Of a stretch of 64,000 nucleotides of DNA, positions 22,290 to 34,020 are shown piece by piece. The notes under the pieces are model-generated. The model searched no databases. It was not told the origin of the DNA and was given only the letters and a program-made list of their open reading frames with translations. Every line of letters starts with the position of its first letter. The stretch's first letter is position 1. The position numbers were made by a program, and so were the translations under genes. This DNA is from Xylocopa sonorina. Lineage: Eukaryota > Arthropoda > Insecta > Hymenoptera > Apidae. The stretch covers positions 744,001-808,000 of the forward strand of contig NC_135209.1 of NCBI RefSeq assembly GCF_050948175.1, read 5' to 3'.

Positions 22290-23563
22290 TATTTACTTTA
22301 ATATATTATACAAAACGTAAAAATATCGTAAAGATACCTAAGGAATAGGAAAGAGTATAAAGAAAAAACATATTGGACCGTTTTCGTTAGGCAAAATAAA
22401 AGCGTAATGGTCTTTACAAACACCATCTACTGGTTATCAAGCATTTACAGTTAAATGTGAAACCAGTAGTAAACAATGAAACTAAACCTATATAATACGA
22501 GCTCTGGATTGTTGATTTCCCCTCTGTTTAATCACCCGTTGCTAGCGAGAACACTGAAGCTAAGTTCACATGCTACATAAACACGCTAAATCTGAAGGTA
22601 TATTTTACCATTGTCGAATAAACTCCATAATCTCCAAATATTATATTTTTTTCATATCGTAGCAAATTTGCAAGGATATTCAATATAAATATAAATTTGT
22701 ATGTATAATTTTAAATGTAATTGTATGTGATTCGTGGTTAAGAATAATAACTCGCGCATGCGCAAGGATTCTTACAAAGACGCAAAGCTCTTCATTTATA
22801 GGTAGAAGAACTTTGGAGGCTAAGAATAGAAATATTACATTATAATTGTTGCTGTACTTATTTGTGCCAATTTGAGCACCTTGTATACAGTATCATGTGA
22901 ATATGAAAGTACATATCTATAAAACACTGTCTGTGACAGTTGAAACACCGTTAATATTAAACTAAAAATTAATTTATACGATATATTTCACTTTAAAAAC
23001 GTAAAGTGGTAAAGATTCGAATTTTTACTGTAACACATTTCATTATCAAATGCAAAGAGAGATTTTTATTGAAATCGAAATTAATAGTATTATGAATATA
23101 TTATTGTTATATATATTGAAACTCGAATCACCTAGTTACTATTAACTTTGTGAGAAAAATGAATAAACATAAATATTCAGTGAGCGTAACTGAAACACTG
23201 TAATTGCAATGTGCAAATAATACATTGTATTAATAGAATTATATTTTGTAATTGGAACAATCAGAACATATCACTATGCAAAATATCTAGACATCTGTAA
23301 TATATATTTTTGAGCAGAATTTTATTAATGAAACACGTTAAACCAAATGTTGCCAGATTAAAATACAACTTTACCTTAATTCGGTTGTGATACCAAAAGT
23401 GTGTGTTGCCAATTTTCATAAATTATATTATTCAATCAGAATGGATAACATAGATTGAACTAATACCAATTATAATTAAAGGTTAATCAAGCGATTATAA
23501 AATGGTCGCTACACGTATATTCTATTTTTCAATGTAATTTGAGTTTCCTATTGATATAAATAA
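22290..23563. other. Intergenic / likely upstream region of the membrane-protein gene
   Basis: AT-rich, no coding motif. It contains one palindromic GCGCATGCGC site (22,754-22,763). The transcription start of the downstream gene, possibly with a 5' non-coding exon, is expected somewhere here but cannot be fixed by eye. Confidence 0.5.
22754..22763. promoter_or_regulatory. GCGCATGCGC palindrome, possible NRF1-type site
   Basis: The string matches the known NRF1 (insect Ewg) recognition palindrome, common in animal housekeeping promoters. It stands about 0.8 kb upstream of the first coding exon of the membrane-protein gene. The same 10-mer also occurs at 21,365-21,374 inside the P-like element end, so a chance or transposon origin is possible. 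Confidence 0.35.
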
Positions 23564-26500
23564 ATGTTTATACATATGGGTTTCACAAAGGTATTAAAAC
23601 GTGTGCTATATACAAATTTTGCATCGTGCAGCTCAAAAACAATAGGGATATTAGCACCGTTAACAATACCACCGTTACATATTGCATTTTTATATTACTT
23701 TTGGCAAGAATACTCACGAGATGTGGATAAGCAGTATTGTTCTTGTTCATGTTGGGATACAGTATTTAAAGGTAAGTCAATTTTATTTCTATACATATTA
23801 TGTAAAGGTGTACAAGGAAAATCTACCGACTTTGTGTCTTTTATTTTGGTAGGTTTAGGAGATATAATAATCTTCCATATCTGAACTAAAAACAAGACAA
23901 ATAGTTTAAGAAATTTTTTGATATCTGAACAATTATATTTTTGTCAAATGAATATCTGGAAGATAGATAGCTTCTTTAGATATTTATAAATTCCAAACAC
24001 TTTTTTGTTACTAAATTACATAAATTTGTTAACATAAATAACTATATTTGATCATAATTAATAGAATTCTTTATTTTTAATCGATGCAATTCTGATCTGT
24101 TGCTAAAAGACATTCCATTTGAATGGCAGAATGTTCAAATGATAGAAAATTCCATTCTTTCTTTGTATCTTTTAAACATGCCCTCTATTATATTTATCAT
24201 ATGCGACATTATGTCATTATTATTTTGTGGTATATAAAACGATACTAATGATCACAATTTTTTTTAGTCATATTGCTCATGTATTTCATAAATAATTTAA
24301 TTTACACGATGCCTGAATGAGTTTGGTACTAGTATCAAAATCTTCCAAAACTTTTTATTCATAGTTTAATATCTCATAATAAATGTTATTATTGTTTCAT
24401 ATAATCTGTAATATATATTTATTACTTTATATATGATCCTCTCATATGTATCTATTACTTGAAAATAACTGTACTTTTTACTTTAACAAATATAATACTC
24501 ATGCTTTGTTTTTTATATTCTTTCCCTTGGAAGAATATAATCTTTGTACAAAAGGACTGTGGATCCAAGTTCATCATATTCCAAGTTCAATGAATATTCC
24601 TTGTAATATAAATTAGAAATATTTGAAAAAAGAAACTGTCATATAGAATTAAAACATGATTTGGTAAGAATATGAAGTAAAAAGAAAGTGTTTGAATCAT
24701 TTGTTTAAAATGGTTTGATAGAAAATATGTTAATTAATAATAATATGTTCAGCATTTGGGAGTTTAACAGGAGATTGCTAAGCTTAGTATTCATTAGAAT
24801 AGCTACGTTTCTACATTATAATTATATTTTTGTGCATAATACTTTTGAAAGTAAAACATTTTATGATAAGATAACAATAATAACCATTTTAAATTTCTTA
24901 TGAAAGGTACAAAATTTTAATTTTCATATATTCTAGTCTCTTATGGAGTCAGAGAAGAGGTTTTCCTTATATGCTTATAATAATCATTTGAAAACAATTT
25001 TTACCTAGATTCCAAAAAGTATCAAGTTCATTATTGCAGGGTCATACGAATCTGGCATTGCTTCTTATAAACATATGTACTTTAATGCAACATTGAACAC
25101 TTTAAAAATATGGATGACAATTGTAATTGGAATTATCACATTTTACGAAGTAACAAAACATCTAACATGGCTAGCTTTTCATAATCGCCTTAGATTTTCT
25201 ATGATGATCCTGTTTTCAACTGCTATTTTCTCCCATTACTATACTTGGTGGGTTTATATGAATTATTGGAATGATGAATTCTATTCCCAGTGGTACCATC
25301 AATTGTTTTTCTCTGTCACCGAGTTGATATCCACTTTCCTAGTTGTTCATCTGGCAGATAATAAAAATGCAATAACTCATAGAAAAGCATTCGGTATAGC
25401 TACGATAGCTATTTTACATATTGTAGCAGGTGGTTGGGATCAATTTGTTGCTAATGTTGTTAGAGGAGAAGGATATGCACATCAGGTAATAGTATTTAAA
25501 AATGAAAGGTCAGTGGGGGAAATAATGAGAGCTGAGTTTTGGCTATTTTTTTGTAAAACTGAACATTAAGTTTTATGCCTCTCATATTTTCACCATTGTC
25601 TTGCATCTTTTAATTTATGTAATATTAACATATTGCATTCTAATGTTCAAAGAAAACAGTATTTATATAGAATCTGCCAGTAATAGACTTTTATGATTTT
25701 TCTTATCAACCCTTTAAATCTTTATAGTTTAAAATGAAACCATCCCTGTTCAGCCAGAAGACACTAATTACATATTTGGTTAAATAACTTAATATTGGCT
25801 GTAGTAAGCAATGGATTCCAAAAATACATAATTTCTAATTATTCCTTGCATCCCTTATGCTGAAACTGTGAATGTGCAAATTCATTTTATGTGTTACAAT
25901 GTGAATCGGATCTTTTTCTTCTTTTTTTTACACCTGACTTTACACCATACAATATCATGAAACAATATTTTATAGTTGAATATAAATCTGACGCAAAGAG
26001 CCATATTATAGATGTTTTTATACAAATAATTATCTTATTAGTAGTATATCCCATGATTTTTAATTTTTATACCTTATCAAAATGATTATAATATCTACAT
26101 AAACATAACTGAAAAACCAGTTAGCTTAAGCGATCAGTTTCAGTGATTTTCTAATGGTAAGTCAATTTACCATGTTAAACAATTTTATAGTAGCTTACTA
26201 TCTTATACTTAAATAATCTAAAAATGTATGTTGTACATTACTCTTACATAATATGCATATAATCCTCTATGTTTGAATTATTTTAGAAAATATTTATTCA
26301 TACAAAAAACAATATAAAGAAGGATTTTATTTGATAGTCAATTGAAGAAATAATTGACAATCAAATAGTTAACTTGTTTCATGATAGTGTGATTAAAGCC
26401 TGATGAAACTAACTGCAATGCTTGGTGAAACGTTGAACGCGAATCTATTCTTATTCTACGCGATCTACTCTTCGAAGTCTCGATCACTGAACATCAATTC

Positions 26501-27165
26501 AGGCTGTAAGCCTTAAGTAATTAATTAATACATATATAAAAACAATTAATTTGTTCATAAGTGGAAGGTATCGAAAAGAGAGACCGACAAGTGTCTAAAT
26601 TGTTGGTGTACTTTAGAAGCGTAATGACAAAGTTTGATATTTTCTATAAATAATTATTATTAAGTTGCAATTTTTTTGTTGGTTAGCCTAAAACTTTCGA
26701 AAAGTGACAAAAAGATTGAGAAAAAGAATTTTGGAAATATGAAGAATAATGAATAATTTAAAAAAAGAAAGACGTTAGTCGTTTTCCTTTTTCATCCGTA
26801 TATCGGGTTTCAGTTTTCGGTGATAAGTAATATTCAATGCATTTTAGTATATGTATCTGTATACGCGTATGTACAGCTATTCGAGCAATATGCATGTGGT
26901 AATGGTAATGCATCAGAACAACTACAAAATAATATTAAATTTTAATTTTAATGTTTCGTTTGTGATTTTTGTGCAATAGGTTGTACGCGATCTTGGGTTC
27001 ATGATCCCAGATATTCTTCATGTTGGTATTCCATTATGGGCAGTTAATTGGAGAAATATGTACAATCTTCCTGGTTCTGTCAAACGAGATCCTAGTGTCA
27101 GGCGAGACTTAGCTTACATGTTAGGGATGATATGCATTGGATTATGCATTTGTGCTATATTGTAA
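23564..27165 (+). CDS. Multi-pass membrane protein, unknown family, three exons
   Basis: Exons: 23,564-23,771; 25,040-25,485; 26,980-27,165 (stop TAA). Junctions are AAAG|GTAAGT, TTGCAG|GG, CATCAG|GTAATA and GCAATAG|GTT; phases agree (1, then 0), giving about 279 residues. A second in-frame ATG at 23,576 could be the real start. Exon 1 has an apolar segment (TIGILAPLTIPPLHIAFLYY) followed by a Cys cluster YCSCSCW. Exon 2 has four apolar segments with many aromatic residues, including HYYTWWVYMNYW. Exon 3 ends in an apolar helix (MLGMICIGLCICAIL). Five to seven membrane spans are likely. Open reading across all three exons and clean splice sites argue for a real gene in a transposon-rich region. 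I do not recognise the family and assign no function. Upstream coding exons cannot be excluded. Confidence 0.85.
25486..26979. other. Intron 2 of the membrane-protein gene
   Basis: AT-rich intron with a GTAATA donor and an AATAG acceptor after a T-rich tract. No nested gene or element end recognised. Confidence 0.7.
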
Positions 27166-28799
27166 TTCGATGGTAATAATGCCTAAGAAAAGGGACTTTA
27201 AATCGTGTGTATGCGTGTGCACGCGTGCGTGCATAAGTATCAAACCGATATAATTATCAAAAATCGAAACAAATACCAGTATTATTTCGGATTTTTTTTT
27301 GTAACCTATAGTAGGTGAACAGTTTTCAAACTGGCACTACCTTTAAGTCCTTATAAAATTGATACTGTCATAAAGTAATTCTAATTTTCAGTGGTGCGCA
27401 GTCGATGGAAGCTGTGGAAGCGTCACTTCCCTTGTATTTTATAAAATATAAATAATGGATACGTATTGTTGCCATTATTTTTGTCAGAATATTTATGTTG
27501 TGTCTATTTTAAAATCAAAATAAATAAACTGTTTATTTTTATCATTTTTGAAACACAGCTTAATATATGTTTATACAACAAAATATAATATATATTTATA
27601 TATGCTTATGTAACGAAATAACACCATACTAAAAGATACACCAATCTAATACTGGTATTTTATGTTTTGGTAGAAGTCTCTTAAAGATAGTGCTCTAAAG
27701 ATAAAAAATTGTTTTATTTCAATCATTTTCTAATAGAAAGTTACAAAAGAGAATGAAAATGAAATTTATTACACATGTCATGAAGCTAATATATATTTAT
27801 GCCGAAAATAAATTTACTTAGTCACTTAGATTTAGTAAATTACATCAAGGAATAGTTCTCATTCATTACTTACTTTTGTAAGGCCAATCATCTTTTCGTA
27901 GTATTATTAAAAATTATTCTATTACTATAATATGTATTAATTGTAAATAACCTGTAGAGTACAAGTTGCTTATTATAATAGGCAGGCCTTTTAATCGTTT
28001 CATTCCTTTTCTTCTTGCTTTATCTTTATTTTGCTTGTTAAAAAAGAACACACGTATAATAAGACTAAAAAAGAATTACACAAGCACTGTAATTAGGTAC
28101 ACATATTTAAAAATTGAAATATTTTATGAAAATTGTAAAGAAGTTACATATTTTCTCATCGATTTCGATGATTTTTCAATTTGTTGTGAGCATCATTTTG
28201 AACAAGTTTTCCTAGTAATTATTTATTTTTTCGGACACTACGCCGATAACTTTGATATTTATGTTGCTAAAGATATAGTACCAAGTAATTTCTCCTAATA
28301 ACTTAGTCGGCGATTTCATAATTTTTTAGGTATTTACAACAAACCATTGCTACTATTTCATTGAATCTTGCTTATTACATGCACAACCATGGTAGCGTAC
28401 ATATCAACATGGTGCAACCGCTTATCTAGTGCTCCTAGAAAACTACAAAACGGCCCCAAAATAATTAAATAGAAACTTTTTACAATAAATAATGGAACTG
28501 CGTTTTTCAAGCAATAGATAGTAGTTAGTTGAAAAAATTACTCTGAATGAAAAGCAAACGATGTAAGAAAAAGAGTAATTATCGATTCTGTACTCATAAT
28601 TTTTGAATATGTTGAATTTGTGAAGATTCTGATCATTCAAGTTTTTTCACACATATGCATGTAATAGCTGCCCAGCTTTAATTTTCAAACCATTTGCAAA
28701 AGAAAGTCGGTATTTGATTTATCGAATTTATGTATTAACAAAATTTTCTTAAATTCATCCGTTGCATAAGATTGCTTTTCGGCTGTGGCGATGTGTTTA
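27166..28799. other. 3' flank of the membrane-protein gene; fragment of the CCCAGACAAC family
   Basis: About 27,490-27,560 resembles the AT-rich core of the CCCAGACAAC elements (TCTATTTT...AATCAAAATAAATAAACTG) without their ends. An AATAAA-containing stretch lies at about 27,520. The remainder is AT-rich with no recognised gene; a plus-strand open frame at 27,966-28,298 lacks motifs. Confidence 0.45.
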
Positions 28800-28801
28800 T
28801 A

Positions 28802-29891
28802 TGAGGTTGTCCAGTATGAAATGGAGCAAGGAATGCAAATAATTGAATTCGATTTTTTTCCAATAAAAGCTTTTTATTATTAATCAACGTATGCACCCAT
28901 ATTATCGATACACTTTCACCATTTTAGAGGTAACTCATTTATCCCTTTGCTGTAGAAGTCTGTGAATCTCGGGAGTCGATGAACTCTTGAAACACCATTT
29001 TGATAGCCAGTGCGGAAATTTTGAAAGAAATGATAGTCAGTGGGGACAAGGTCTGGCGAGTATGGTGGGTGACGTAGAGTTTCCAACTTCAACTCGCGTT
29101 GTCGTGCAGGAGGATTCGAGTCGTCCGATTAACTAAATTTTGGCTGTTTAATCGCAAGACTTCTCACCATTTCGTCGAGTTGATGACAATAGACATCAGC
29201 CGTGATCGATTGGCCAGGTTCCATAAAGCTGTGGTGGATGCCAGACCACCAAACAGTGACCATCATCTTTGTCCAACCATTGCGATGAACGCTTACGATT
29301 ATCGTACATGATCCATTTTCCATCACACGTAACAATTCGATTGAGAAATGATTCGGCTTTGTTGCGAGAAAGAAGGAAAAGGCATGCGTCGAGTCTTCGT
29401 TCCTTCTGTGCATCGGTCAATTCATGCGATATCCACTTGTCCAGCTTTTCCACTTTACCGATTTATGCCAATTGAGTCAAGATTATTTGTTTTGATACAT
29501 TGTACATTAATGATAATTTACGTGCACTTTGGCTGGGATTCGCTTTCACAGTGGCTTTCAAGACGACATTATCCACCTGAGTTTTGGGTCGAAATCTCCC
29601 GAACGAAATTTTTTAAACGAACGAGCTACAGTAGCGTTTGTAGCCATTTGAATACCGAACACACTATTGATATTGGCGACTGCCTGCCGTGTTGTGGCTC
29701 CACGGAGGAACACACGAATTTCGCTGATTTCCATGCTCTCACTTAATCGCCTATACAAAAAAACAAATGAAATTTTTTTCAAACTGAAATATGAGCTAGA
29801 AAGAGGAAAAAAGATACGGCGTCTAAATGAAGTTGTGTGCGATTGAAATAAATAACATGATGTTTGCTTCATTTCATACTTGACAACCTGA
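28802..29891 (-). mobile_element. Mariner element (DD34D-type), decayed
   Basis: Ends are TGAGGTTGTCCAGTATGAAA (28,802 inward) and its near inverse at 29,870-29,891, with TA on both sides (28,800-28,801 and 29,892-29,893). Length 1,090 bp is typical for mariner. It encodes a broken transposase on the minus strand. Confidence 0.85.
28985..29740 (-). pseudogene. Mariner transposase, frameshifted
   Basis: From about 29,731: EISEIRVFLRGATTRQAVAN, ATVARSFKKFRSGDFD (helix-turn-helix region), then in another frame HELTDAQKERRLDACLFLL, RIVTCDGKWIMYDN (first Asp), DKDDGHCLVVW, and farther down ILLHDNA (second Asp) and TRQTLSP, a degraded third block. Mariner proteins are about 345 residues; at least three frameshifts and internal losses break this one. 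Domain order and the T-C-D and H-D-N-A motifs make the family call firm. Confidence 0.85.
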
Positions 29892-30069
29892 TAGAAACAA
29901 TTGTCATGGATATATGGATATGCATATATAGACAATATTGAATGTAGCTACAACTACTGTTTTTTGCAAATATCTCAGAAAATGCAAGAAGCCATAGATT
30001 AAACTTTTAAAAACAGTTACTATTAGAAGTGGTACGTGAAATACAAGCTCGATGATTTTCTATTTCTAC

Positions 30070-30342
30070 CAACTACTTTATTACTCGGATTCCAAAGGAT
30101 GTTCATACTCTACGAGAGCTATACGAACAGTGAAGGCACTCGACAGAAAATCTGAGGTGTTCTCGCCTAAGAAAAATGACAATGCAAAATCTGTACGTGT
30201 TTTTCTTTCAAATACTTAGGTATAAACAATTGGTGGCCCGCTCAAATCGATAGGTTTCTTTTACTGTTTATATCCAAGCTTCTATTTCTCAACTCAAGAT
30301 TCATTTTTGTTTCTATGTTGACATATTGAAATAATCCAACAC
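30070..30342 (-). repeat. Copia 3' LTR
   Basis: Starts TGTTGGATTATTTCAATATG on the minus strand. It holds about 130 bp (near 30,200-30,320) that are absent from the 5' LTR, so the two LTRs differ in length. The low-coordinate edge is uncertain. Confidence 0.7.
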
Positions 30343-30754
30343 ACTCCTTAAATACTTTCATAATGTATTCTCTTATCCATGCTAATATTATATCTTCTCA
30401 AAACGCTAGAGATTATTCTTGTTCGCCTTACTAAAAAAACTACATATGTGTATGGGGAAATATACATATATAGTTCAACATTTGTTGCGAGAATTAGGGA
30501 AACCCAGAGAAACCTAATCAAGCCATCTTAAAATACTATATATATAAATTTCTACTCATGCATTCTACTATTATTTTTAATTTTTTTTTTCTATTTTCAT
30601 ATTAATCTCTTACATTATTGTACACTTAATATAATGTGGACTATATTATTACCATTTTTGTCCTAAACTACAGATACTTAACTGCTGACAATGACTTTGT
30701 CAGTATATCGGCCAACTGGTTCTTTGTACAAACAAATTCAAGTTGTATATTTTT

Positions 30755-30850
30755 ATTTTAAACTGATTCCTTAACAGCTTCAAATAGAGCCATGTATTTA
30801 GCTTCAGTGGATGAAGTCGCAATCAATGCTTGCCGTTTCGTATTCCAGCA
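30755..30850 (-). pseudogene. Copia RNase H fragment
   Basis: Minus strand gives ALIATSSTEAKYMALFEAVK, the S-T-E-A-x-Y-x-A-L motif that marks the start of the copia RNase H core. Flanking frames are broken. Confidence 0.75.
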
Positions 30851-31067
30851 TGTAGTGCATTGCTCGAATAATTCAAAAAGGTACCCCTTTGTATAACTTA
30901 CTTTGCTTTGTATAATTTGCTTGGGAGAGATGTACTTACAGGCTTACAATCCTGCATATTAAACTTCTCTGATACTGTTTCTATGTAAGCACTTTAATCC
31001 AATGTTATTTTATCATTACACCTTTCTACTTTAATACCAACAAAATACTTTATTTCCTTTAAACCGG

Positions 31068-31400
31068 TCATCTGCCAATTAAATATTTCTTAAAACTTTC
31101 CATTATTTCGTAATCAGCAGTAGCAATCACAAGATCATCAACATATAAGGCAACATATATATTTTTACATATACTTTCTTTCTCCAGAAAATAGATAAAT
31201 ACATTCATATAAATTTCCTCCTTTAGTTCGCCATTTAGAAATGCAGTCTTAACATCCATATGGTGTATTAGTAAATTATATTGATTTGCAGAAGCAACTA
31301 TAAATCTGAAACTTATTATTTTTACAACTGTTGCAAAAGTTTCATTATCTCCAAATTCATTATTCTTAATAGTATTAACATCCATTTAGAATCTGCTATA
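31068..31400 (-). pseudogene. Copia reverse transcriptase with palm deletion
   Basis: One open frame reads ETFATVVKIISFRFIVASAN, HHMDVKTAFLNGELKEEIYM, then a short unrelated join and VALYVDDLVIATAD (YVDD at about 31,134-31,145). The catalytic YVDD and the upstream V-K-T-A-F-L-N-G block are kept, but roughly 60 residues that normally separate them are missing in frame, so the fold cannot be complete. Confidence 0.85.
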
Positions 31401-31942
31401 TTTCGATTTTTGGGTCTTTGTACTAAAATCCAGGTTTTGTTTGTCAAAAGAGAATTTATCTCTTCATTAATGGCCTGTTGCCATTGAACTCTATCATAGT
31501 TTCTGTTTCGTCAAATGAATTTGGAGTGTTACATATAAACCATTGGGCAACCAAAAGACAATCACCATATATATCATCTTCATTGTATGATATAGGGGTT
31601 TGTTGTTTAATCCTATCACTCCCTCTAGGCTTAGGATTTTCTTGTATTTCATTACTAGTATTCTGATACGAAGATTTGCTGTTAATATCTGTTTCACCTA
31701 CAAATTTACCCTCAACTTATATCTCATTTTAACTTACTTTCACACTTGGCCCCGCCACATCTGATTTAGTATCACCAGATTTATGACCAATCAGCATATT
31801 TGATTTACCATTATCAGATTTAATACGCTTTAATACATCTGATTTATCACTATCAGATTTATTTGACTTTTCTACTGATTTTCTATTATTGTCCTAACCA
31901 TTCTTTCAGAAACACCATTCAATTGACAGGTTCACGGAACTG

Positions 31943-32310
31943 TTAAATGATAGTTAATTCCTTTTTGGTTAACAAATATTCTTTGCCATTATCGGTATAC
32001 AAGTCAGCAACCTTTGAATTAAAATAAACTACGCTCTTAGCAACAAAATCTTTAAATGCAGCAAAAACATCTGATTTATATGTCATTAAGTATGTCATAC
32101 AATAATGTGTATAATCACCGACAAACAATAAAAAATAATTCTCGTTATTAATCGTTGTACGAGTTACAGAACCACAAACATCCGAGTCAATGATAAACAA
32201 TAGTCACTTTACATGATTCTTATTCTGTGTCTTTCCAAATGATAACCGTGCTTGTTTACCATAATTTCGCATAAATTATCATTCTGCACAACTCTGTCAA
32301 TATGGCTCAT
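31943..32310 (-). pseudogene. Copia integrase fragment
   Basis: The frame 32,200-31,943 has DSDVCGSVTRTTINNENYFL, GDYTHYCMTYLMTYKSDVF and LYTDNGKEYLLT. The S-D-V-C-G and D-N-G-x-E-Y motifs carry two of the DDE catalytic residues of copia integrases. The zinc-binding part to its left in the protein is degraded. Confidence 0.8.
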
Positions 32311-32899
32311 ATCATCGACCATTTGCTTGTTTCACAATTCTAAAAATTTAATTTTACCCATGCGGCCTAAACATTGTTGATACCTCAGTTCACAGTTGTT
32401 ATTTATAATACTACGAACCTGGCGATTGGCTAATGTTATACCTTTAATAACTTTAAAATCTATATGTTGATAAGTTACCTAAGATCTTAACCTCTTAGTA
32501 TCATCTAATTATCTTTTATTACCTCTACAACTTTTCCTTCCTTGTTGAAAACAACATTCATTCCTGCTTCCTGCATCCTTCGCATGGACAGTAAGTTGTA
32601 CGATACTTTCAGACAAAAGAATACATTCTTCAACGTACCTTTTACTCCTGTACTGCTAACGACTTCAATTGTCCCATTCCAATTGTCACTTCATTATACC
32701 TACGTGCCGTTCTTCGCAATGGATATTTTCATTGGAGGCTGCAGTTTGTTAAAGCTGGAAAATACAATGTTCCGGAGTCGAAAAAAATTATTATAGAATA
32801 TCGTTTTCTTCTCAGCTACGATCGTTTCTGGGCAACCCGCATTAACTCGCATTAGGCCCGTTAGTGGGCCCCGCTGCATCTTCCACTAGCCGTTCACCT

Positions 32900-33200
32900 T
32901 TTTTAAATATGTTTTTCGAGTTAATAATAGGTCCAGTTCTTCCATTTTTGCACCTGCTGTTAATAACTCCGTTACCAAATCGACAAACATTATGAAAAAC
33001 ATTATAAAAACATTAGCGGTTCGTCACCTTGCAATTTCAGGCCTGAAAATCTTTTTCTGATAGCCAGTTGTATGGCCAAACTCTTTCTCTCGTATATCGA
33101 GTCGAATTTCTTTAGAATCTCGGATGCACTGCTCTCGGTGGTTGCCTTTTCCATTCTTCTATTACTATCTGAGGAATTGGGTGACTGCACCTAGCTAATT
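32900..33200 (-). pseudogene. Copia gag fragment
   Basis: The open frame 33,190-33,002 contains EILKKFDSIYERKSLAIQLA and RKRFSGLKLQGD, the I-Y-E-x-K-S-x-A-x-Q segment of copia capsid. It stops before any zinc knuckle. Confidence 0.7.
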
Positions 33201-33570
33201 CAATAATGCGCGAACCTTCACTGTTCATACACTATATCTGTCTCCATCAAATTGCTTGATATTTCTTCTTGTTTTGGAACTTTCTTCGTTCTTTTTGTTT
33301 TATTATTTGCCTTTGTTATATATATAAGTACATAACAAAGGCACTACACTAAAGTTCTGTTATGATAGATCTCTGTTTTAGATATTGCAATTTAAATATT
33401 TTAACTATATACTTAATGTTCCATTGATAATTGCACTTAATACCTTACACTTAATAACACCGATGTATAGTTTAAGCATTTATTATAGTATCGGTTTCCC
33501 ACTTTTTATTTATAATCTAGTCACACGGTGTTCATAATAAAGAAAAGAATATCGATTAAAATACGTAATA

Positions 33571-33586
33571 CTGGGCCTATAACCTG
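33571..33586 (-). promoter_or_regulatory. Copia primer-binding site (initiator tRNA-Met half type)
   Basis: On the minus strand, AGGTTATAGGCCCAG follows the LTR end. It closely resembles the remembered copia primer site, which pairs with an internal part of the initiator methionine tRNA rather than its 3' end. One or two positions differ from the sequence I recall. Confidence 0.65.
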
Positions 33587-33587
33587 A

Positions 33588-33733
33588 TGCAAATGGATGC
33601 GCGATGTTCCGAAGGATGTTTATACGCTACCAGAACTATACGAACAGTGAGGACACTCGCCTAAGAAAAATGAAGACGCAAACTCTGCACGTGCTTTTTT
33701 GCTTCTACGTTGACATATTGAAATAGTCCAACA
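33588..33733 (-). repeat. Copia 5' LTR
   Basis: Only 146 bp, from TGTTGGACTATTTCAATATG to CATTTGCA on the minus strand. It matches both outer parts of the 3' LTR. Confidence 0.75.
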
Positions 33734-33807
33734 GTAAATTGTTGTTAGAGTCATGCCCTTAACGATATACATATGTACGTGTAAAGAAAAAGTGTCAAAA
33801 TTATCCA

Positions 33808-34020
33808 TGCGGTGTCCCTTAATGTAAATAATTACCACGATAACCACATATATTTAGTATGAATTTGAGATGAAAAAATTGCGGTGTATAGTGTGACGAA
33901 AATTGAGCAAAGTTTGCCTAAAAATCACTTAATATTGTATATTATTTATAAAGAAAAAGTTTTTTGTATTTATAACAATGTAAATCTACTTCTATCAGTG
34001 TAGTATCGATTTGACGTTTT
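33808..34020 (+). repeat. Direct repeat, left member
   Basis: Matches 35,382-35,525 in order and orientation with indels. Could be remnants of two LTRs or a local duplication; the ends lack a clear TG...CA. Confidence 0.55.

Larger units (their letters stand above)
30070..33733 (-). mobile_element. Copia-type retrotransposon with both LTRs, internally deleted
   Basis: The 5' LTR (33,733-33,588) and the 3' LTR (30,342 to about 30,070) both start TGTTGGA on the minus strand and share the blocks around TTTTTCTTAGGCGAG and CACTGTTCGTATAG. A primer-binding site follows the 5' LTR and a purine tract (AAGGAGTG) precedes the 3' LTR. Between them lie gag, integrase, RT and RNase H relics in copia order. 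The 3.7-kb span is shorter than the usual 5 kb. A clear target duplication was not found. Confidence 0.85.

Noticed and set aside
27966..28298. 110-codon apolar plus-strand frame
   Set aside because: No upstream exon, splice context or motif; composition of AT-rich DNA favours Phe/Ile/Leu codons, which mimics a membrane protein.
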